A DNA stretch of 64,000 nucleotides from Phycisphaeraceae bacterium (GCA_019454185.1 CP075368.1:620001-684000), one strand, 5' to 3'. Shown: positions 34,974 to 45,019, numbered from the stretch's first letter. Translations and numbers: made by a program. Notes: generated by a model from the letters alone, not told the origin.

Positions 34974-35771
34974 ATGAGCAAGCAGAAGGATGAACGCGAA
35001 CCGAAGCCGAAGAAGACGTTCTTCCAGCAGCTGATGGAGTGGGTCAAGGCCTTCGTGTTCGCGCTGGTTGTGATGGTTCCACTCCGCTCATCAATCGTCG
35101 ACTGGTTCGACGTCCCATCAGGGTCGATGGAACCCACGATCGTCCCCGGCGATCGCATCTTCGTGAACAAACTGGCGTACGGCCTCCGTGTTCCGCTTAC
35201 CGACGAGCCGTGCCGCTGGATCACTAAGTGGAACTCGCCCGCACGCGGAGAGATCGTGATCTGCTATTCGCCGGAGGACGGCACCCGCCTGGTCAAACGC
35301 ATCATCGGGATCGCCGGCGACACGATCGAGCTTCGTGCCGGCAAGCTCTTCATCAACGGGACCGAGTCCGAGTATGGCCCGCTCGAAGACGAGATCCAAC
35401 GCCAGATCGACGGTGGGCGTTTCGGCGTCATGCGCTTCGCACGCGAATCCTTCGAGGGCGCATCCCACCCCGTGGTTACAACGCCCAACTGGCCCCAGGC
35501 ACGCGAGCTCGAACGGGGCGGCGTCTTTGCAAGGCCTCCATGGAATCAGCCATCCTGGACACCCTCGAACTTCGGCCCGATCGAGATCCCCGCAGGCAAG
35601 GTCTTCGTCGTGGGTGACAGCCGCGATCAGAGCAAGGACTCTCGATATTTCGGCTACATCGACGAGGGACAGGTCGTGGGTCGGAGCCCGGCGGTTGTCT
35701 TCTCGTGGCAATTCAGCAAGGGCCGCGGGCTGAAGATCAAATGGGACCGGTTCTTCCGCGGCTTTGAATGA
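34974..35771 (+). CDS. lepB: Signal peptidase I
   Basis: The 265-residue membrane peptidase removes signal peptides from exported proteins. It has one N-terminal membrane span (about 22-38, KAFVFALVVMVPL), then the box-B motif VPSGSMEPTIVPGD with nucleophile Ser51, box D RLVKRIIGIAGD with general-base Lys108, and box E GDSRDQSKDSRYFG. A single span and a moderately large insert between boxes D and E fit the Gram-negative/PVC form. The start at 34974 has no strong Shine-Dalgarno. It is a lone gene between rpiA and a convergent yebC. Confidence 0.94.
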   Translation: MSKQKDEREPKPKKTFFQQLMEWVKAFVFALVVMVPLRSSIVDWFDVPSGSMEPTIVPGDRIFVNKLAYGLRVPLTDEPCRWITKWNSPARGEIVICYSPEDGTRLVKRIIGIAGDTIELRAGKLFINGTESEYGPLEDEIQRQIDGGRFGVMRFARESFEGASHPVVTTPNWPQARELERGGVFARPPWNQPSWTPSNFGPIEIPAGKVFVVGDSRDQSKDSRYFGYIDEGQVVGRSPAVVFSWQFSKGRGLKIKWDRFFRGFE

Positions 35772-35817
35772 CCGAGAGCATCAGCGCCGATGACGGGGAA
35801 CCTGGAAGTCTGGCGGG

Positions 35818-36591
35818 TCACCCCTCGAACGCCTCGTCGGGGATCAGGCCGTTGTGATACACCTTCTGAACGTCGTCGTTGTCATCGAGCGCGTCGATGA
35901 GTCTGATGATCGACCGCGCCTGCTCGACGCCAATCTCCACGCTCGTCGATGGCACGAGCGCAAGTTCTGCCTCCACAATCTTGAAGCCCGCTCGCTCAAG
36001 GCCGTCTTTCACGACCTGGAATTCTGTTGGCTTTGAGAGCACCGTCCAGATCCGATCGGCATCCTCATCGCTGTCATCGTCGGAAGTGAGAGGGGGTTGG
36101 ATATCTTCGGCGCCGGCCTCTATCGCGCCCTCGAACATGGCGTCGTCGGCCCGACCCGATTGCTCGATCAGGATCCGTCCCCGGTTCTCGAACATATAAC
36201 CGACCGAGCCCGCGTTCCCCAGGTTGCCGCCGTGCTTCTCGAAGATCAGACGGAGATCCGTCACGGTTCTCGCTCGGTTGTTGGTCAGCGCATCCGCCAC
36301 GATCGCGACGCCGCCCGGTCCGTATCCCTCATACCGCACCGGCTCCCAGTCGGCGGCACCGACCTCGCCGATCCCCTTCTGGATCGCCCGCTCGATCGTG
36401 TCCTTCGGCATGTTGGCGTAGCGTGCTTCGTCGATCGCGTACCTGAGCGTCACGTTGGCAGAAGGATCGGGGCCCCCCTGGCGAGCCGCGGACATAATCG
36501 CCCGCGCGCACTTCGTCCACACCTTGCCCCGTCGCTTGTCAACGACGGCCTTCCGATGCTTGATCTTGCTCCACTTGTTGTGGCCTGCCAT
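35818..36591 (-). CDS. yebC: YebC/PmpR-family regulatory protein
   Basis: The 257-residue protein opens MAGHNKWSKIKHRKAVVDKR, the invariant start of the family, followed by GPDPSANVTLRYAIDEARYANMPKDTIERAI, YEGYGPGGVAIVADALTNNRAR and FEKHGGNLGNAGSVGYMF. YebC-type proteins were first described as transcriptional regulators and some are now known to act on ribosomes stalled at difficult motifs. An acidic stretch (DDDSDEDADR, about residue 170) is inserted before the last domain. It converges with lepB (46 bases apart). Confidence 0.95.
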   Translation of the reverse strand: MAGHNKWSKIKHRKAVVDKRRGKVWTKCARAIMSAARQGGPDPSANVTLRYAIDEARYANMPKDTIERAIQKGIGEVGAADWEPVRYEGYGPGGVAIVADALTNNRARTVTDLRLIFEKHGGNLGNAGSVGYMFENRGRILIEQSGRADDAMFEGAIEAGAEDIQPPLTSDDDSDEDADRIWTVLSKPTEFQVVKDGLERAGFKIVEAELALVPSTSVEIGVEQARSIIRLIDALDDNDDVQKVYHNGLIPDEAFEG

Positions 36592-36633
36592 CGCTCACTC
36601 CATCCGCACCCCGGGGGGGGCGGGAGTGCAACC

Positions 36634-39600
36634 TTAGCGCGATGCGTCACGAGAGTGCAACGCGGGCGAGCCGGGAACTCCCGCCGTGCCCAAGAGACGC
36701 ATCGGAGCGATCTCCGGTTCGGATCCTGCCCGAGCCGCTGCGAGCTTCGCTTCCAGCGATGCCAGCAGCTTCGGATGGTCCGGGTCTGAGCGTCCCTGCG
36801 CCGAGAGCGCGGCCATCCGCCGCTCCAGCGTCGCGAGCGCGTGCGCCCACTGCTCGACCGCGTCCTCGCGCTCGCCCGCTGCCCAGAGCGCGTCGGCATA
36901 ATGATCGAGCGAGACCGGGGAGCCGCCGTCCGAGTCGAGAATCAGCGCATTCGCGAGGAGCGTGACCGCACCCTCGACGACCGCGCCGTCTGGCGTCTGC
37001 CGGTCAAGAATGATGCCCTGCTGATATCGCAGCCAACCGATCGAGTCCACTACGTTCGCATCGTCCGGGGCAAGCCGATAGGCAAGCTCAAGAAGGGACG
37101 CCGCCTCATCAAGGTCTCGTCCTTCCTCCAGCAGCGTGTATCCGAGGTTGTTCGCTGCCATCGCGTGCGTTGGGTTGTACGCGAGCGCGAGCCGGTACAC
37201 ATCGTACGAGCGATCCGGTGTTTCATCCGAGAGCGTGACCGCGTTCGCAGCGATGAAAGCGATCTCGGCACGGACCGCGTCGAGTGAGGCCCCCGGCGGG
37301 AGTGCTAGCTCCCCGTCCGGGTGGATCTCCCGCAACACCATTGATGCATCCTCCGCGGTTCGCATGGTCTCCAGCACACGCCCGAGATCTCGGGCATCTC
37401 CCGTGATGACCGAGAGGCGCACCGTCGCGAGCGCGAGCTCCGGATCAAACGCCTCGACACGCTCGAGCTCGTTCACAGCAACCGCGAGCGCGGTCTCATT
37501 CCGATCGTCAGCAAGCAGCGCGGAGAGCGCGAGCCGGGCCGGACGCTGACCCAGCGAGGGTGCATCCTTGCGAGCGTGCTCGATCGCCTCGATCAACGAC
37601 GCGGGATCGGTTTCGGGGTCGGAGGCGAGTGTAGAGATACGAAGCTCGTGCACACCCGGAGCCAGCGATGTGGTCCGTGAGGCAACGATCCCGAGTAACG
37701 CGATTCCGTCTCTGGCGCGGGCTGTTCCCCGGGATCTAGTAATCTCAGGACCAAGCTCGGCCACCATGATTTGCAACGCCGCGCCTTGTCCGGGCGTCAG
37801 CGTCGAAGACGTGGGAAGATCGTTCGCGAGACACGCCGCAGCCAGACCGATCTCACCAGCGCTCGCGTACCTCCGAGCGAGTTCGATCGTCGCGTCGATC
37901 GGACGCGGCAATGGCGAAAGCCGATCGACCGCGAGCTGATACGCCACGGCCGGATTGGCGAGTGCATCAGCGATCAGCGATTCGAGAGCGGACGCTAGAT
38001 CCGGTGTCGGTCGAGTCTGGAGCTTCGACTCCAGCAGATCCCTCGCTTCAGATGTCCTTCCTGCGGCGGCAAGGAGCCGCGCGAGCGCCAGAATCGGCGC
38101 AGTCGCGTCGGGCCGTTCGACCCTTAGTGACTCGACCACCGAGATGCCTCGCTCAAGAGCCCTCGGATCAGTACGAGCCATGTGCTCCCAGACCAGCAGC
38201 AGTATCTGCATCGAGCGGGTGTCATCCGGTGATGTCTGCACGAGCGAGACAAGCTCTCGCTCGGCCTGTGCAAACTGATTGCGTTGGGCTGCTTCCTGCG
38301 CGTTCAGTGCTCGCAGCAACCGGCTCGATGGCACGGACTCACGAAGCTCCCGGTACACGGCGAAGAGGCGATCCTGGTCCGCACGCGGAGCGCCGGGGCG
38401 ATAGAGAGCGGCCAGCCGCTCATAGAGCCGCTCGTCGAACGGATCCGCCTCGATCGCTCGCCTGAGAAGCGACTCAGTTGTGACTGCGTCTCTCCTCAGC
38501 GACGCTATCTCTGCCCCGAGTTCCAGTTGCGAAGGGGGTGCTTCATCATGGAGCGACGCGACGAATGCCTGTTGCGCATCGCCCGCGTGCTGGAGCGCGA
38601 GATAGGCTCGAGCCCGAAGCGATGCGTCCGAGACACGAGAGAGAAGACGCTCGGTGAGCGCGATGTCGCCGCACGACGCCGCGAGCACCGCCGCACACCC
38701 CTCGAACTGCTCGGAAGGAAATGATGGCAGCGCACGCAGCGAGACCGACGCCTGCGCCCACTCTCCGCGTGCGTGATGCATCGCTGCTCGAAGCAGATCC
38801 GACTCGGCCGCAAGCCCCGCAGGGGGTGCCGAGACGAGTGATCCGAGGATCGACGTGCCTGATGCCGTCTGCGAGAGCGTGCTGCCGATCGTCATCGAGA
38901 CGAGCGGCTGCTTCGAGACCAGTGCCGCGAGCGTTGTCGCCGCTTTGCGAGGGTTGTCGCTCAGCAGCGAGATCCAATCGGCACAGACATCATGATCGAG
39001 CGGATAACGACGGAGGTGCGACTCAAGTACCGGCGCGGCACTCTCGGGATGGATCGCCAACGCCGCCCGGGCTAGTCTCCCGCTGATCGTGGGCGTGATC
39101 CGCGGCTCAGGCGCACCCTGCGCTCGCATCGTGTGGGCCGCCAGCATCGGGAGCTCGCCGATCGCGCTCGAAAGCAGCGGACCGAGCGTCGTACTCTGCG
39201 CAAGTGATCGCAGCAGGACAAGATGCCGATCATCGATCCGCAGATCCGATACCGCGATGTCTTCGAGAAGCACCAGAGCTGCCTCAGCCGTCCTCCCTGA
39301 ACGGGCAAGCACGTAAACACGCCGCTCCGTGATGGCGGACTCGTCGATCGACGGGAGCGACGCGGCACGCGCGTATGACTCCAATGCATTCTCAAGATTG
39401 CCAAGCCGCACCCAGGCATCGCCGGTGTCACGGGCGATGTCGCTCCGCCTGCGTGTCAGAGACTGCAACTCGCCGCGGAGATTCGTGGTCGAGGTAAATT
39501 GCAGCGGGGTGCCGGTCGCGAACGCGAGGGACTCGTTGCCCGCCGTCAGATACCCCAGCGCATGGAGCGACTGCCCGAGCGATGCGTACGCCACGATCGG

Positions 39601-40293
39601 CAAAGCCGGGTCCTGCCCGCCGACATGGTGGCTGATCGCCGCAGCCAGATACCGCGCCGCCGACAGATGATCCGATCGATCCGCTGCATTCAGACCGAGC
39701 ATCAGGCACGCTCTCGGTTCGATCAGCCCGAGATCAAGGGTCCGCTGATAGGCCGCTGCCGCGCCGAAACGCTGGCTCGTCCCCGACAAGATGTCGCCTC
39801 TCAATCGCCAGAGCTCCGGGCGCGTCGGATCGGCCTTCACAGCCTCATCGAGAAAGCCGATCGCGTTAGCCGGCTTGTTCATCCCGAGCGCGGCTTGTGC
39901 CCGCGCATAGAGGTACAAGGCAGTGCGAGTGGCATCTGCATCGGGTGGTGTCGGCAGTGGCTCCAGGGGCTTGACCGGCACCTCGCCGGCCAGTCGTGGG
40001 AGCACCGCGGACAGTGGCTCCGTGGCCTCAGGAGGGACCGGATCCAGCGGCATCACACGTGTCGGGTCCAGTCCCGGCGGCACCGCGAGATCGACCGGAA
40101 CGCGCCGTCCGGCCTGCTGTCGAGCGAGAGATCGGAGAGAAGCGAGCGATGGGGCAATCGAGGGATCGATCGCGCCGGACACGGCTGACGGCTTCTCGGT
40201 ACGGCCCCTGTTGGTTTCACACGAGGCGAGCCCGAGAGGCAGGCCGACCGCTGCGAGCAGCATGATCAAACGCTTGGACCGACGGCTTCCCAT
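36634..40293 (-). CDS. Giant TPR-repeat lipoprotein
   Basis: The 1219-residue exported protein has a lipobox, LIMLLAAVGLPLGLASC, with the Cys at about residue 25. Most of the rest is alpha-helical tetratricopeptide-like repeats, for example ALYLYARAQAALGMNKPANA, AIGFLDEAVKADPTRPELWR and near the C-terminus NPTHAMAANNLGYTLLEEGR, then DANVVDSIGWLRYQQG. The C-terminal block around ANNLGY and DSIGW is the classic PilF/PrsT-like TPR pair. It probably scaffolds an envelope complex or assists assembly; partner unknown. It is the last gene of the minus-strand run that starts at nusA (39 bases after the HhH gene). Confidence 0.85.
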   Translation of the reverse strand: MGSRRSKRLIMLLAAVGLPLGLASCETNRGRTEKPSAVSGAIDPSIAPSLASLRSLARQQAGRRVPVDLAVPPGLDPTRVMPLDPVPPEATEPLSAVLPRLAGEVPVKPLEPLPTPPDADATRTALYLYARAQAALGMNKPANAIGFLDEAVKADPTRPELWRLRGDILSGTSQRFGAAAAYQRTLDLGLIEPRACLMLGLNAADRSDHLSAARYLAAAISHHVGGQDPALPIVAYASLGQSLHALGYLTAGNESLAFATGTPLQFTSTTNLRGELQSLTRRRSDIARDTGDAWVRLGNLENALESYARAASLPSIDESAITERRVYVLARSGRTAEAALVLLEDIAVSDLRIDDRHLVLLRSLAQSTTLGPLLSSAIGELPMLAAHTMRAQGAPEPRITPTISGRLARAALAIHPESAAPVLESHLRRYPLDHDVCADWISLLSDNPRKAATTLAALVSKQPLVSMTIGSTLSQTASGTSILGSLVSAPPAGLAAESDLLRAAMHHARGEWAQASVSLRALPSFPSEQFEGCAAVLAASCGDIALTERLLSRVSDASLRARAYLALQHAGDAQQAFVASLHDEAPPSQLELGAEIASLRRDAVTTESLLRRAIEADPFDERLYERLAALYRPGAPRADQDRLFAVYRELRESVPSSRLLRALNAQEAAQRNQFAQAERELVSLVQTSPDDTRSMQILLLVWEHMARTDPRALERGISVVESLRVERPDATAPILALARLLAAAGRTSEARDLLESKLQTRPTPDLASALESLIADALANPAVAYQLAVDRLSPLPRPIDATIELARRYASAGEIGLAAACLANDLPTSSTLTPGQGAALQIMVAELGPEITRSRGTARARDGIALLGIVASRTTSLAPGVHELRISTLASDPETDPASLIEAIEHARKDAPSLGQRPARLALSALLADDRNETALAVAVNELERVEAFDPELALATVRLSVITGDARDLGRVLETMRTAEDASMVLREIHPDGELALPPGASLDAVRAEIAFIAANAVTLSDETPDRSYDVYRLALAYNPTHAMAANNLGYTLLEEGRDLDEAASLLELAYRLAPDDANVVDSIGWLRYQQGIILDRQTPDGAVVEGAVTLLANALILDSDGGSPVSLDHYADALWAAGEREDAVEQWAHALATLERRMAALSAQGRSDPDHPKLLASLEAKLAAARAGSEPEIAPMRLLGTAGVPGSPALHSRDASR

Positions 40294-40332
40294 GCCATGA
40301 GCGTATGTGGGCGAAGCGACGGCGGTTGCACG

Positions 40333-41073
40333 TCACGTCTTTGAACGTTTGCGGCTCTTGGGTGCCGGTGCTTCACGCTTGGCCGAGACCTTGGGTTTCG
40401 GTGCGTTTGCCTTGCGTTTCGCTGGGGCCGGCTTGCCCCCGACCGACTGAGGCGACGCGTCGAGAGAGGCCTCGAGCGACACATAAAACGCGTGAGAATC
40501 CTCCGCCCGGATGTGATGCTCAAGCCACGAAGCGCACTCCGAATGGGGGGAAGCGTCGAGCTCTGCCGGGATGCAACCCTCGCCTCGAAGGGCCTGCACG
40601 ATCCTCGAATCAACCGGGACCGCGTGCGCTCCGAGGGTGAGCAGACAGACTCGCGAGCTGACGTATGGGGGCATGCCGTCGAGTGAGTCCATGTACGCCC
40701 GGGCATCACGCTTGGGCAGCTGGAGCAGATGCGAAAGTGAAAGCTCGTGCTCGCGCCGGTAGATGTCATTGAGAACCGATCGCAGACGGAGCGACCGCTC
40801 CTCGAAGCGATCGTCGTGCACCGTGACCATCCGAGCCAACTCGTGCGGGAGACAGACACGCAGCTCGTTGTAGTCGGCTGTCGCGTCGTCGATCTGACTC
40901 AGCGACCTCTTCGCCGCGGTCAGACCAACTTCCCAAGCGAGAAACGAGAGCACGAGTTCCTGGAGCACCGGGTCCGCTCGATCGGACCGCGAGCGCACGA
41001 CAGAGCGATCCTCCGTCGACGGCGGCAACTTCTTCAGGAATGCATGGAGCTTTCTGACCGGGTCCGCGCTCAC
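40333..41073 (-). CDS. HhH-GPD-like DNA repair-type protein with a Lys/Arg-rich histone-like tail
   Basis: The 246-residue protein starts with GTG. Its core (about residues 85-165) follows the endonuclease III fold: LRSVLNDIYRREHELSLSHL, then helix-hairpin-helix-like MDSLDGMPPYVSSRVCLLTL and the GPD segment GAHAVPVDSRIVQAL with the conserved Asp. The Lys of the EndoIII hairpin (LPGVGRKTA) is Tyr (PPYVSS), and the C-terminal FeS-cluster cysteines are absent, so glycosylase activity, if any, would be monofunctional. Residues about 213-246 are a histone H1-like tail (KPAPAKRKANAPKPK, then KSRKRSKT). It is coupled to rbfA through a GTGA overlap. Function uncertain. Confidence 0.65.
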   Translation of the reverse strand: MSADPVRKLHAFLKKLPPSTEDRSVVRSRSDRADPVLQELVLSFLAWEVGLTAAKRSLSQIDDATADYNELRVCLPHELARMVTVHDDRFEERSLRLRSVLNDIYRREHELSLSHLLQLPKRDARAYMDSLDGMPPYVSSRVCLLTLGAHAVPVDSRIVQALRGEGCIPAELDASPHSECASWLEHHIRAEDSHAFYVSLEASLDASPQSVGGKPAPAKRKANAPKPKVSAKREAPAPKSRKRSKT

Positions 41074-41531
41074 GGAGCGGGGTCCTCCTGCGTTCCGAGG
41101 TTCGAGAGTCCAAGTTGCTGAGCCCCAAGCGTAGGGTCTGAGTCATCCTGATTCGACGCATCCGGTGGAGGCGGTTCACCCCGCGCCTCGCGTTCTCTTG
41201 CGATCTGCGCCAAGGCGTCGTACACGCCGGCCTGTTTCTTCAGAGAGGTGTCCAGCTTGAAGTGAAGGTCGGGCGTCCGACGCAACTCGAGCTTCTCGGA
41301 GACCTCGTGGCGGATGTGCCGCGCCGCGGCACGCAGCCCGTGGATTGTCAATTCCTGACGGTCCTCAGGCAGCACCGAGACTTTGATCGTGGCCGCCTTG
41401 AGATCGGGTGATACGGTGACGTCGGTGATCGTGATGAGCCCGCGGATACGAGGGTCCTGGAAGCCCTTGGTGAGCACGTCCTGCACCGCTCCCCGAACGA
41501 GCGAGGCCACTTGGTCGGCGCGTCGGGTCAT
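41070..41531 (-). CDS. rbfA: Ribosome-binding factor A
   Basis: The 153-residue protein helps mature the 30S subunit by binding the 5' end of 16S rRNA. The KH-type fold is clear: RRADQVASLVRGAVQDVL, DPRIRGLITITDVTVSPDLK, AATIKVSVLPE, then LRRTPDLHFKLDTSLKK. A Pro/Asp-rich tail of about 35 residues follows. It sits in the usual nusA-infB-rbfA cluster, overlapping the DUF503 gene before it (ATGA) and the HhH gene after it (GTGA), so all three are translationally coupled. Confidence 0.95.
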   Translation of the reverse strand: MTRRADQVASLVRGAVQDVLTKGFQDPRIRGLITITDVTVSPDLKAATIKVSVLPEDRQELTIHGLRAAARHIRHEVSEKLELRRTPDLHFKLDTSLKKQAGVYDALAQIAREREARGEPPPPDASNQDDSDPTLGAQQLGLSNLGTQEDPAP

Positions 41532-41926
41532 GCTTGGCTGCTTCCTTGGTCTTCAGAGACACGGCGGAGCATCTCTGCCGCCAGTTCGCCATCAGGATCC
41601 GGGTCAAGATCGTCCTGGCCTGCTTCTTCTGAGAGCTGTGTGCCATGGATCAATTGCCGATGGCTCGCGCCGACCTCGGCATCGCGGAGCGAGCGAAGTT
41701 TCTCGCTGACGTGGTCGAGAACTTCGCCGACTCGCTGGCCGTCTCGAGCCACGCACGCGACAGCCAGACGAGCGTGGTTGAGAAGCTCCGGATCTCCGAT
41801 CTCAGCGATGGAGACGAGGTGCTCCCTGTGGAGGCGGTCCTTCAAGGACGAGACCACCCTGCGCTTGTCCTTCAAGGACTGAGCGTCATGGATGATCAGA
41901 TCGAACTGGAGAACGCCGATGACCAT
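41528..41926 (-). CDS. DUF503/YlxP-family protein
   Basis: The 132-residue protein matches DUF503: VIGVLQFDLIIHDAQSLKDK, RRVVSSLKDRLHREHLVSIA, then LLNHARLAVACVARDGQRV. In Bacillus the relative YlxP is encoded between infB and rbfA, as here, and is thought to act in ribosome assembly, although its precise role is unclear. The last 40 residues are acidic and variable. It overlaps rbfA by four bases and lies 27 bases downstream of infB. Confidence 0.9.
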   Translation of the reverse strand: MVIGVLQFDLIIHDAQSLKDKRRVVSSLKDRLHREHLVSIAEIGDPELLNHARLAVACVARDGQRVGEVLDHVSEKLRSLRDAEVGASHRQLIHGTQLSEEAGQDDLDPDPDGELAAEMLRRVSEDQGSSQA

Positions 41927-41953
41927 TGGAATGGATGCCGCCTATGGCCGGGA

Positions 41954-44908
41954 TCAGAGCGTGCGCTTGACCTCGACGTTCTTGTAGCACTCGAGGACGT
42001 CGCCTTCCTTGATGTCGTCGTAGCCGTCGATCTTCATGCCGCACTCCATGCCGGCACGAACTTCTTTGGCATCGTCCTTGACACGCTTGAGCTGCGAGAG
42101 TCTGCGATCGTTCTCGACGACAACCCCGTTGCGTGTGACGCGGATGAGCGCGTCGCGCTGCACGACGCCGTCCGTGACATAGCAACCGGCGACCGAGCCG
42201 ACCTTCGTGATCTTGAAGACCTGGCGGACCTCCGCGTGGCCAAGGACCTCCTGGCGGAGTTCCGGGGTGAGAAGACCCTCTGCGGCCTTCTTGAGGTCGT
42301 CGGTGATGTGGTAGATGACCTGATAGTTTCGGATCTCGACGCCCTTCGATTCCGCGACGCTTCGCGCCTTGCCGGAGGCGATGACGTTGAATCCGATGAC
42401 AATCGCCTTGGAGGCCTCGGCCAGAATGACGTCCGACTCTGTGATCCCGCCGATCGCGGCGTGCAGCACCCGAGTCTTGACTTCCGCGTGCGAGATCTTC
42501 TCGATCTCGTTCTTGAGCACGTCCAGCGTGCCCTGCTCGGCCGCCTTGACAACGACGAGGATCTCCTTGATGTCCTTGTCTGACATCTGGGTGAAGAGCG
42601 AGTCAAGCGTGACCTTCGGCTGAGCGAGCTGCGCCTCGCGCTCGGCATGGCGGCGTTGCTCAGCGGCCTCCTGTGCCTTGCGGAGCGAGTCGACCACAAA
42701 GAACCTGTCGCCCGCGTCGGGGACCTCGTCGAGACCCGAGATCTGCACAGGCGTCGGTGGAAGGGCCTCGCGGAGCTTGTTGCCGCGGTCATCGGTGATG
42801 TCGCGGACACGCCCGTACCCGCGCCCGGCCACGATGAAGTCGCCGACCTTCAACTTGCCGTCGCGAACGAGAATATTGGCGACGGGGCCGCGTCCCTCTT
42901 CCATACGCGCCTCGATGACGTTGCCCGATGCAGACCCGTCAAAGTCGGCTTGCAGTTCGAGGAGCTGGGACTGAAGGTCCAGGATCTCAAGAAGCTGCTC
43001 AATGCCCTGGCCGGTGACGGCCGAGGTGCGAACAACCTCGGTCTCGCCGCCCCATTCGATCGGATTGAGCCCGTGCTCGGCGAGCTGTCCGAGTGTCTTC
43101 TGAATCGCAGAGTCAGTTGCCTCGGGCCGGTCGATCTTGTTCAACGCGACCACGATCGGCACCTTCGCGGCCTTCGCGTGGTTGATCGACTCGATCGTCT
43201 GAGGCATCACGCCGCCGTCCGCTGGCGAGCAGACGAGCACCACGATGTCCGTGACGTTCGCGCCGCGAGCACGCATCTCGGTGAACGCCTGGTGACCCGG
43301 CGTATCGAAGAAGACGATCTCCTTCTTGTCCGAGCCGACAGAGATCGGCACGCGGAACGCGCTGGTCCGCTGTGTGATCCCGCCCGCTTCACCGGCGGCG
43401 ACGTTCGCGTTGCGGATCTTGTCCAAGAGCGATGTCTTGCCGTGATCGACGTGGCCGAGAATCGTGACAACAGGCCCGCGCACACGCTGATCAACAACGG
43501 TCCGCTTCTCAAACTCTGCGGAGATCGCCTCCTCGCCGGTCTTGGCTTCGGTGACTTCGAGCTCAATGTCGAAGTCCATCATGATCTCCTGGGCCTTGGC
43601 GACATCGATCCCGGAATTGATCGTCGCCATCACGCCCTGGAGGAAGAGTCTCTTCACGATGTCCGCGGCCTTCACGCCCGTTGCGGCTGAGAGGTCCTTG
43701 ATCGTGAACGGAGCGGCGATCTTGACCGTGCCGCCCGTCTCCGCAGCGGACGATGCACGATCGCCCACACCCTGCTTCTTGAGCTGCTGGCGTCGCTGCT
43801 TCATGAAGCCAGCCGCGCGAGCAAGCCGCGCTTCCCGCTCCGCGAGGTCCTGCTCGGTCCAAGCGTCGGGGTTTGCCGTCCACTCTTCGCCCGCAGTCGC
43901 CCTTCTTCGAGACGGGACACCCGCAGCCGAGCGACCCTTCGCCGCGCTCGGCGGGCCCCCTCGCTTCGGTCCACGTGCGCGATCATCGTCACCGCCAACA
44001 GCGGGACCGCCGACATCGGGCCTGCCCGGACCACGGCTCTGTCTCGGTGCTCCGGTTCCAGAGCCCCCGCCCGGACCGCCGGGGCCCGCATATCCCCCGC
44101 CTCCTGGACGCGGCCCGCGGGCACGCGGTGCCTCAACAAACTCGGGAGCTTCCACGCGAACGACCTTCGGGCCAGCCAGTTTGACAGGCGCCTTCGTCTC
44201 CAGTCTTTGCCCGGCCGGCGACACGACCGTCGGCCTGTTCGGCACATTCATCGGGGCCGGCTGCACACGCGTAGCAGGGGGGCGAGGAGGATGATGCGGC
44301 TTCGTGGGATGCGAATGCGGAGCCGCCGGCGCGTGCGTGCCATGGTCACGATCTGAAGCCGCGGCGCGTGCGGGCGCATCGCTCACCGTTGATGGCTGCG
44401 AAGGTGCGCTTTCGCTCTGGATCGGTTCGCTCGTGACGCTGCCTGGATGGCTCGTCGTCGGGATTGATGCGGGGATATCTGCGACAACCGGTGCCGGCGT
44501 CTCTTGAACGCGGGGTTCTTCGGCGTGCGAGTGCTCAGGCGGCTCGGTTTCGTGGTGGGTTTGTTCCTGGGTCTCGAGCTGAGTTGAAGTCGCTTCGACG
44601 GTCAGCGTTGAGGAAGCGGACGAGTCCTCGGCAGAACCGTCGGTCGAAGCTGCCGTGGCGCGAACTCTTGCCCGTGCCTTCGGCTTCGTCCGTACCGCTT
44701 CGAGCGCGACAGGCGCCGCCGTCTCGATTGCCGTCGCGTTCGCGCCCTCCGTGAACCACTCACGGATGGTCTGCTCAAGGCCCACAGAGACTGTGCTCAT
44801 GTGGTTCTTGATGACGGATTCGGGAATCCCCTCTGCCTGGCACTTCTTGACCACGGCCTTCGAGTCGATTCCCAGTTCCTTGGCGATTTCAAAGACGCGC
44901 TTGGCCAA
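41954..44908 (-). CDS. infB: Translation initiation factor IF-2
   Basis: The 984-residue GTPase delivers initiator tRNA to the 30S subunit. The N-terminal IF2_N helix is MAKRVFEIAKELGIDSKAVV. A long Pro/Gly/Arg/Glu-rich linker (about residues 75-370) follows, then a second IF2_N (FTIKDLSAATGVKAADIVKR) and the GTPase: GHVDHGKTSLLDKIR (G1), GGITQRTSAFRV (G2, where most bacteria have GGITQHIGAY), FFDTPGHQAF (G3) and NKIDRPEA (G4). Domain IV ends EVKRTL. The start is TTG at 44908 with GGAG six bases upstream. It follows nusA by 111 bases. Confidence 0.97.
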   Translation of the reverse strand: MAKRVFEIAKELGIDSKAVVKKCQAEGIPESVIKNHMSTVSVGLEQTIREWFTEGANATAIETAAPVALEAVRTKPKARARVRATAASTDGSAEDSSASSTLTVEATSTQLETQEQTHHETEPPEHSHAEEPRVQETPAPVVADIPASIPTTSHPGSVTSEPIQSESAPSQPSTVSDAPARAAASDRDHGTHAPAAPHSHPTKPHHPPRPPATRVQPAPMNVPNRPTVVSPAGQRLETKAPVKLAGPKVVRVEAPEFVEAPRARGPRPGGGGYAGPGGPGGGSGTGAPRQSRGPGRPDVGGPAVGGDDDRARGPKRGGPPSAAKGRSAAGVPSRRRATAGEEWTANPDAWTEQDLAEREARLARAAGFMKQRRQQLKKQGVGDRASSAAETGGTVKIAAPFTIKDLSAATGVKAADIVKRLFLQGVMATINSGIDVAKAQEIMMDFDIELEVTEAKTGEEAISAEFEKRTVVDQRVRGPVVTILGHVDHGKTSLLDKIRNANVAAGEAGGITQRTSAFRVPISVGSDKKEIVFFDTPGHQAFTEMRARGANVTDIVVLVCSPADGGVMPQTIESINHAKAAKVPIVVALNKIDRPEATDSAIQKTLGQLAEHGLNPIEWGGETEVVRTSAVTGQGIEQLLEILDLQSQLLELQADFDGSASGNVIEARMEEGRGPVANILVRDGKLKVGDFIVAGRGYGRVRDITDDRGNKLREALPPTPVQISGLDEVPDAGDRFFVVDSLRKAQEAAEQRRHAEREAQLAQPKVTLDSLFTQMSDKDIKEILVVVKAAEQGTLDVLKNEIEKISHAEVKTRVLHAAIGGITESDVILAEASKAIVIGFNVIASGKARSVAESKGVEIRNYQVIYHITDDLKKAAEGLLTPELRQEVLGHAEVRQVFKITKVGSVAGCYVTDGVVQRDALIRVTRNGVVVENDRRLSQLKRVKDDAKEVRAGMECGMKIDGYDDIKEGDVLECYKNVEVKRTL

Positions 44909-45019
44909 TCTTGACTCCAGTCAGTTGCGCTCAGAGAGCAGGAATTCTCTCACACACGATGCTCGAAACCAGTCAGTTCAAACAAGCCCCGCGATCGGGG
45001 CTGGACGTGCAATCGAGTC

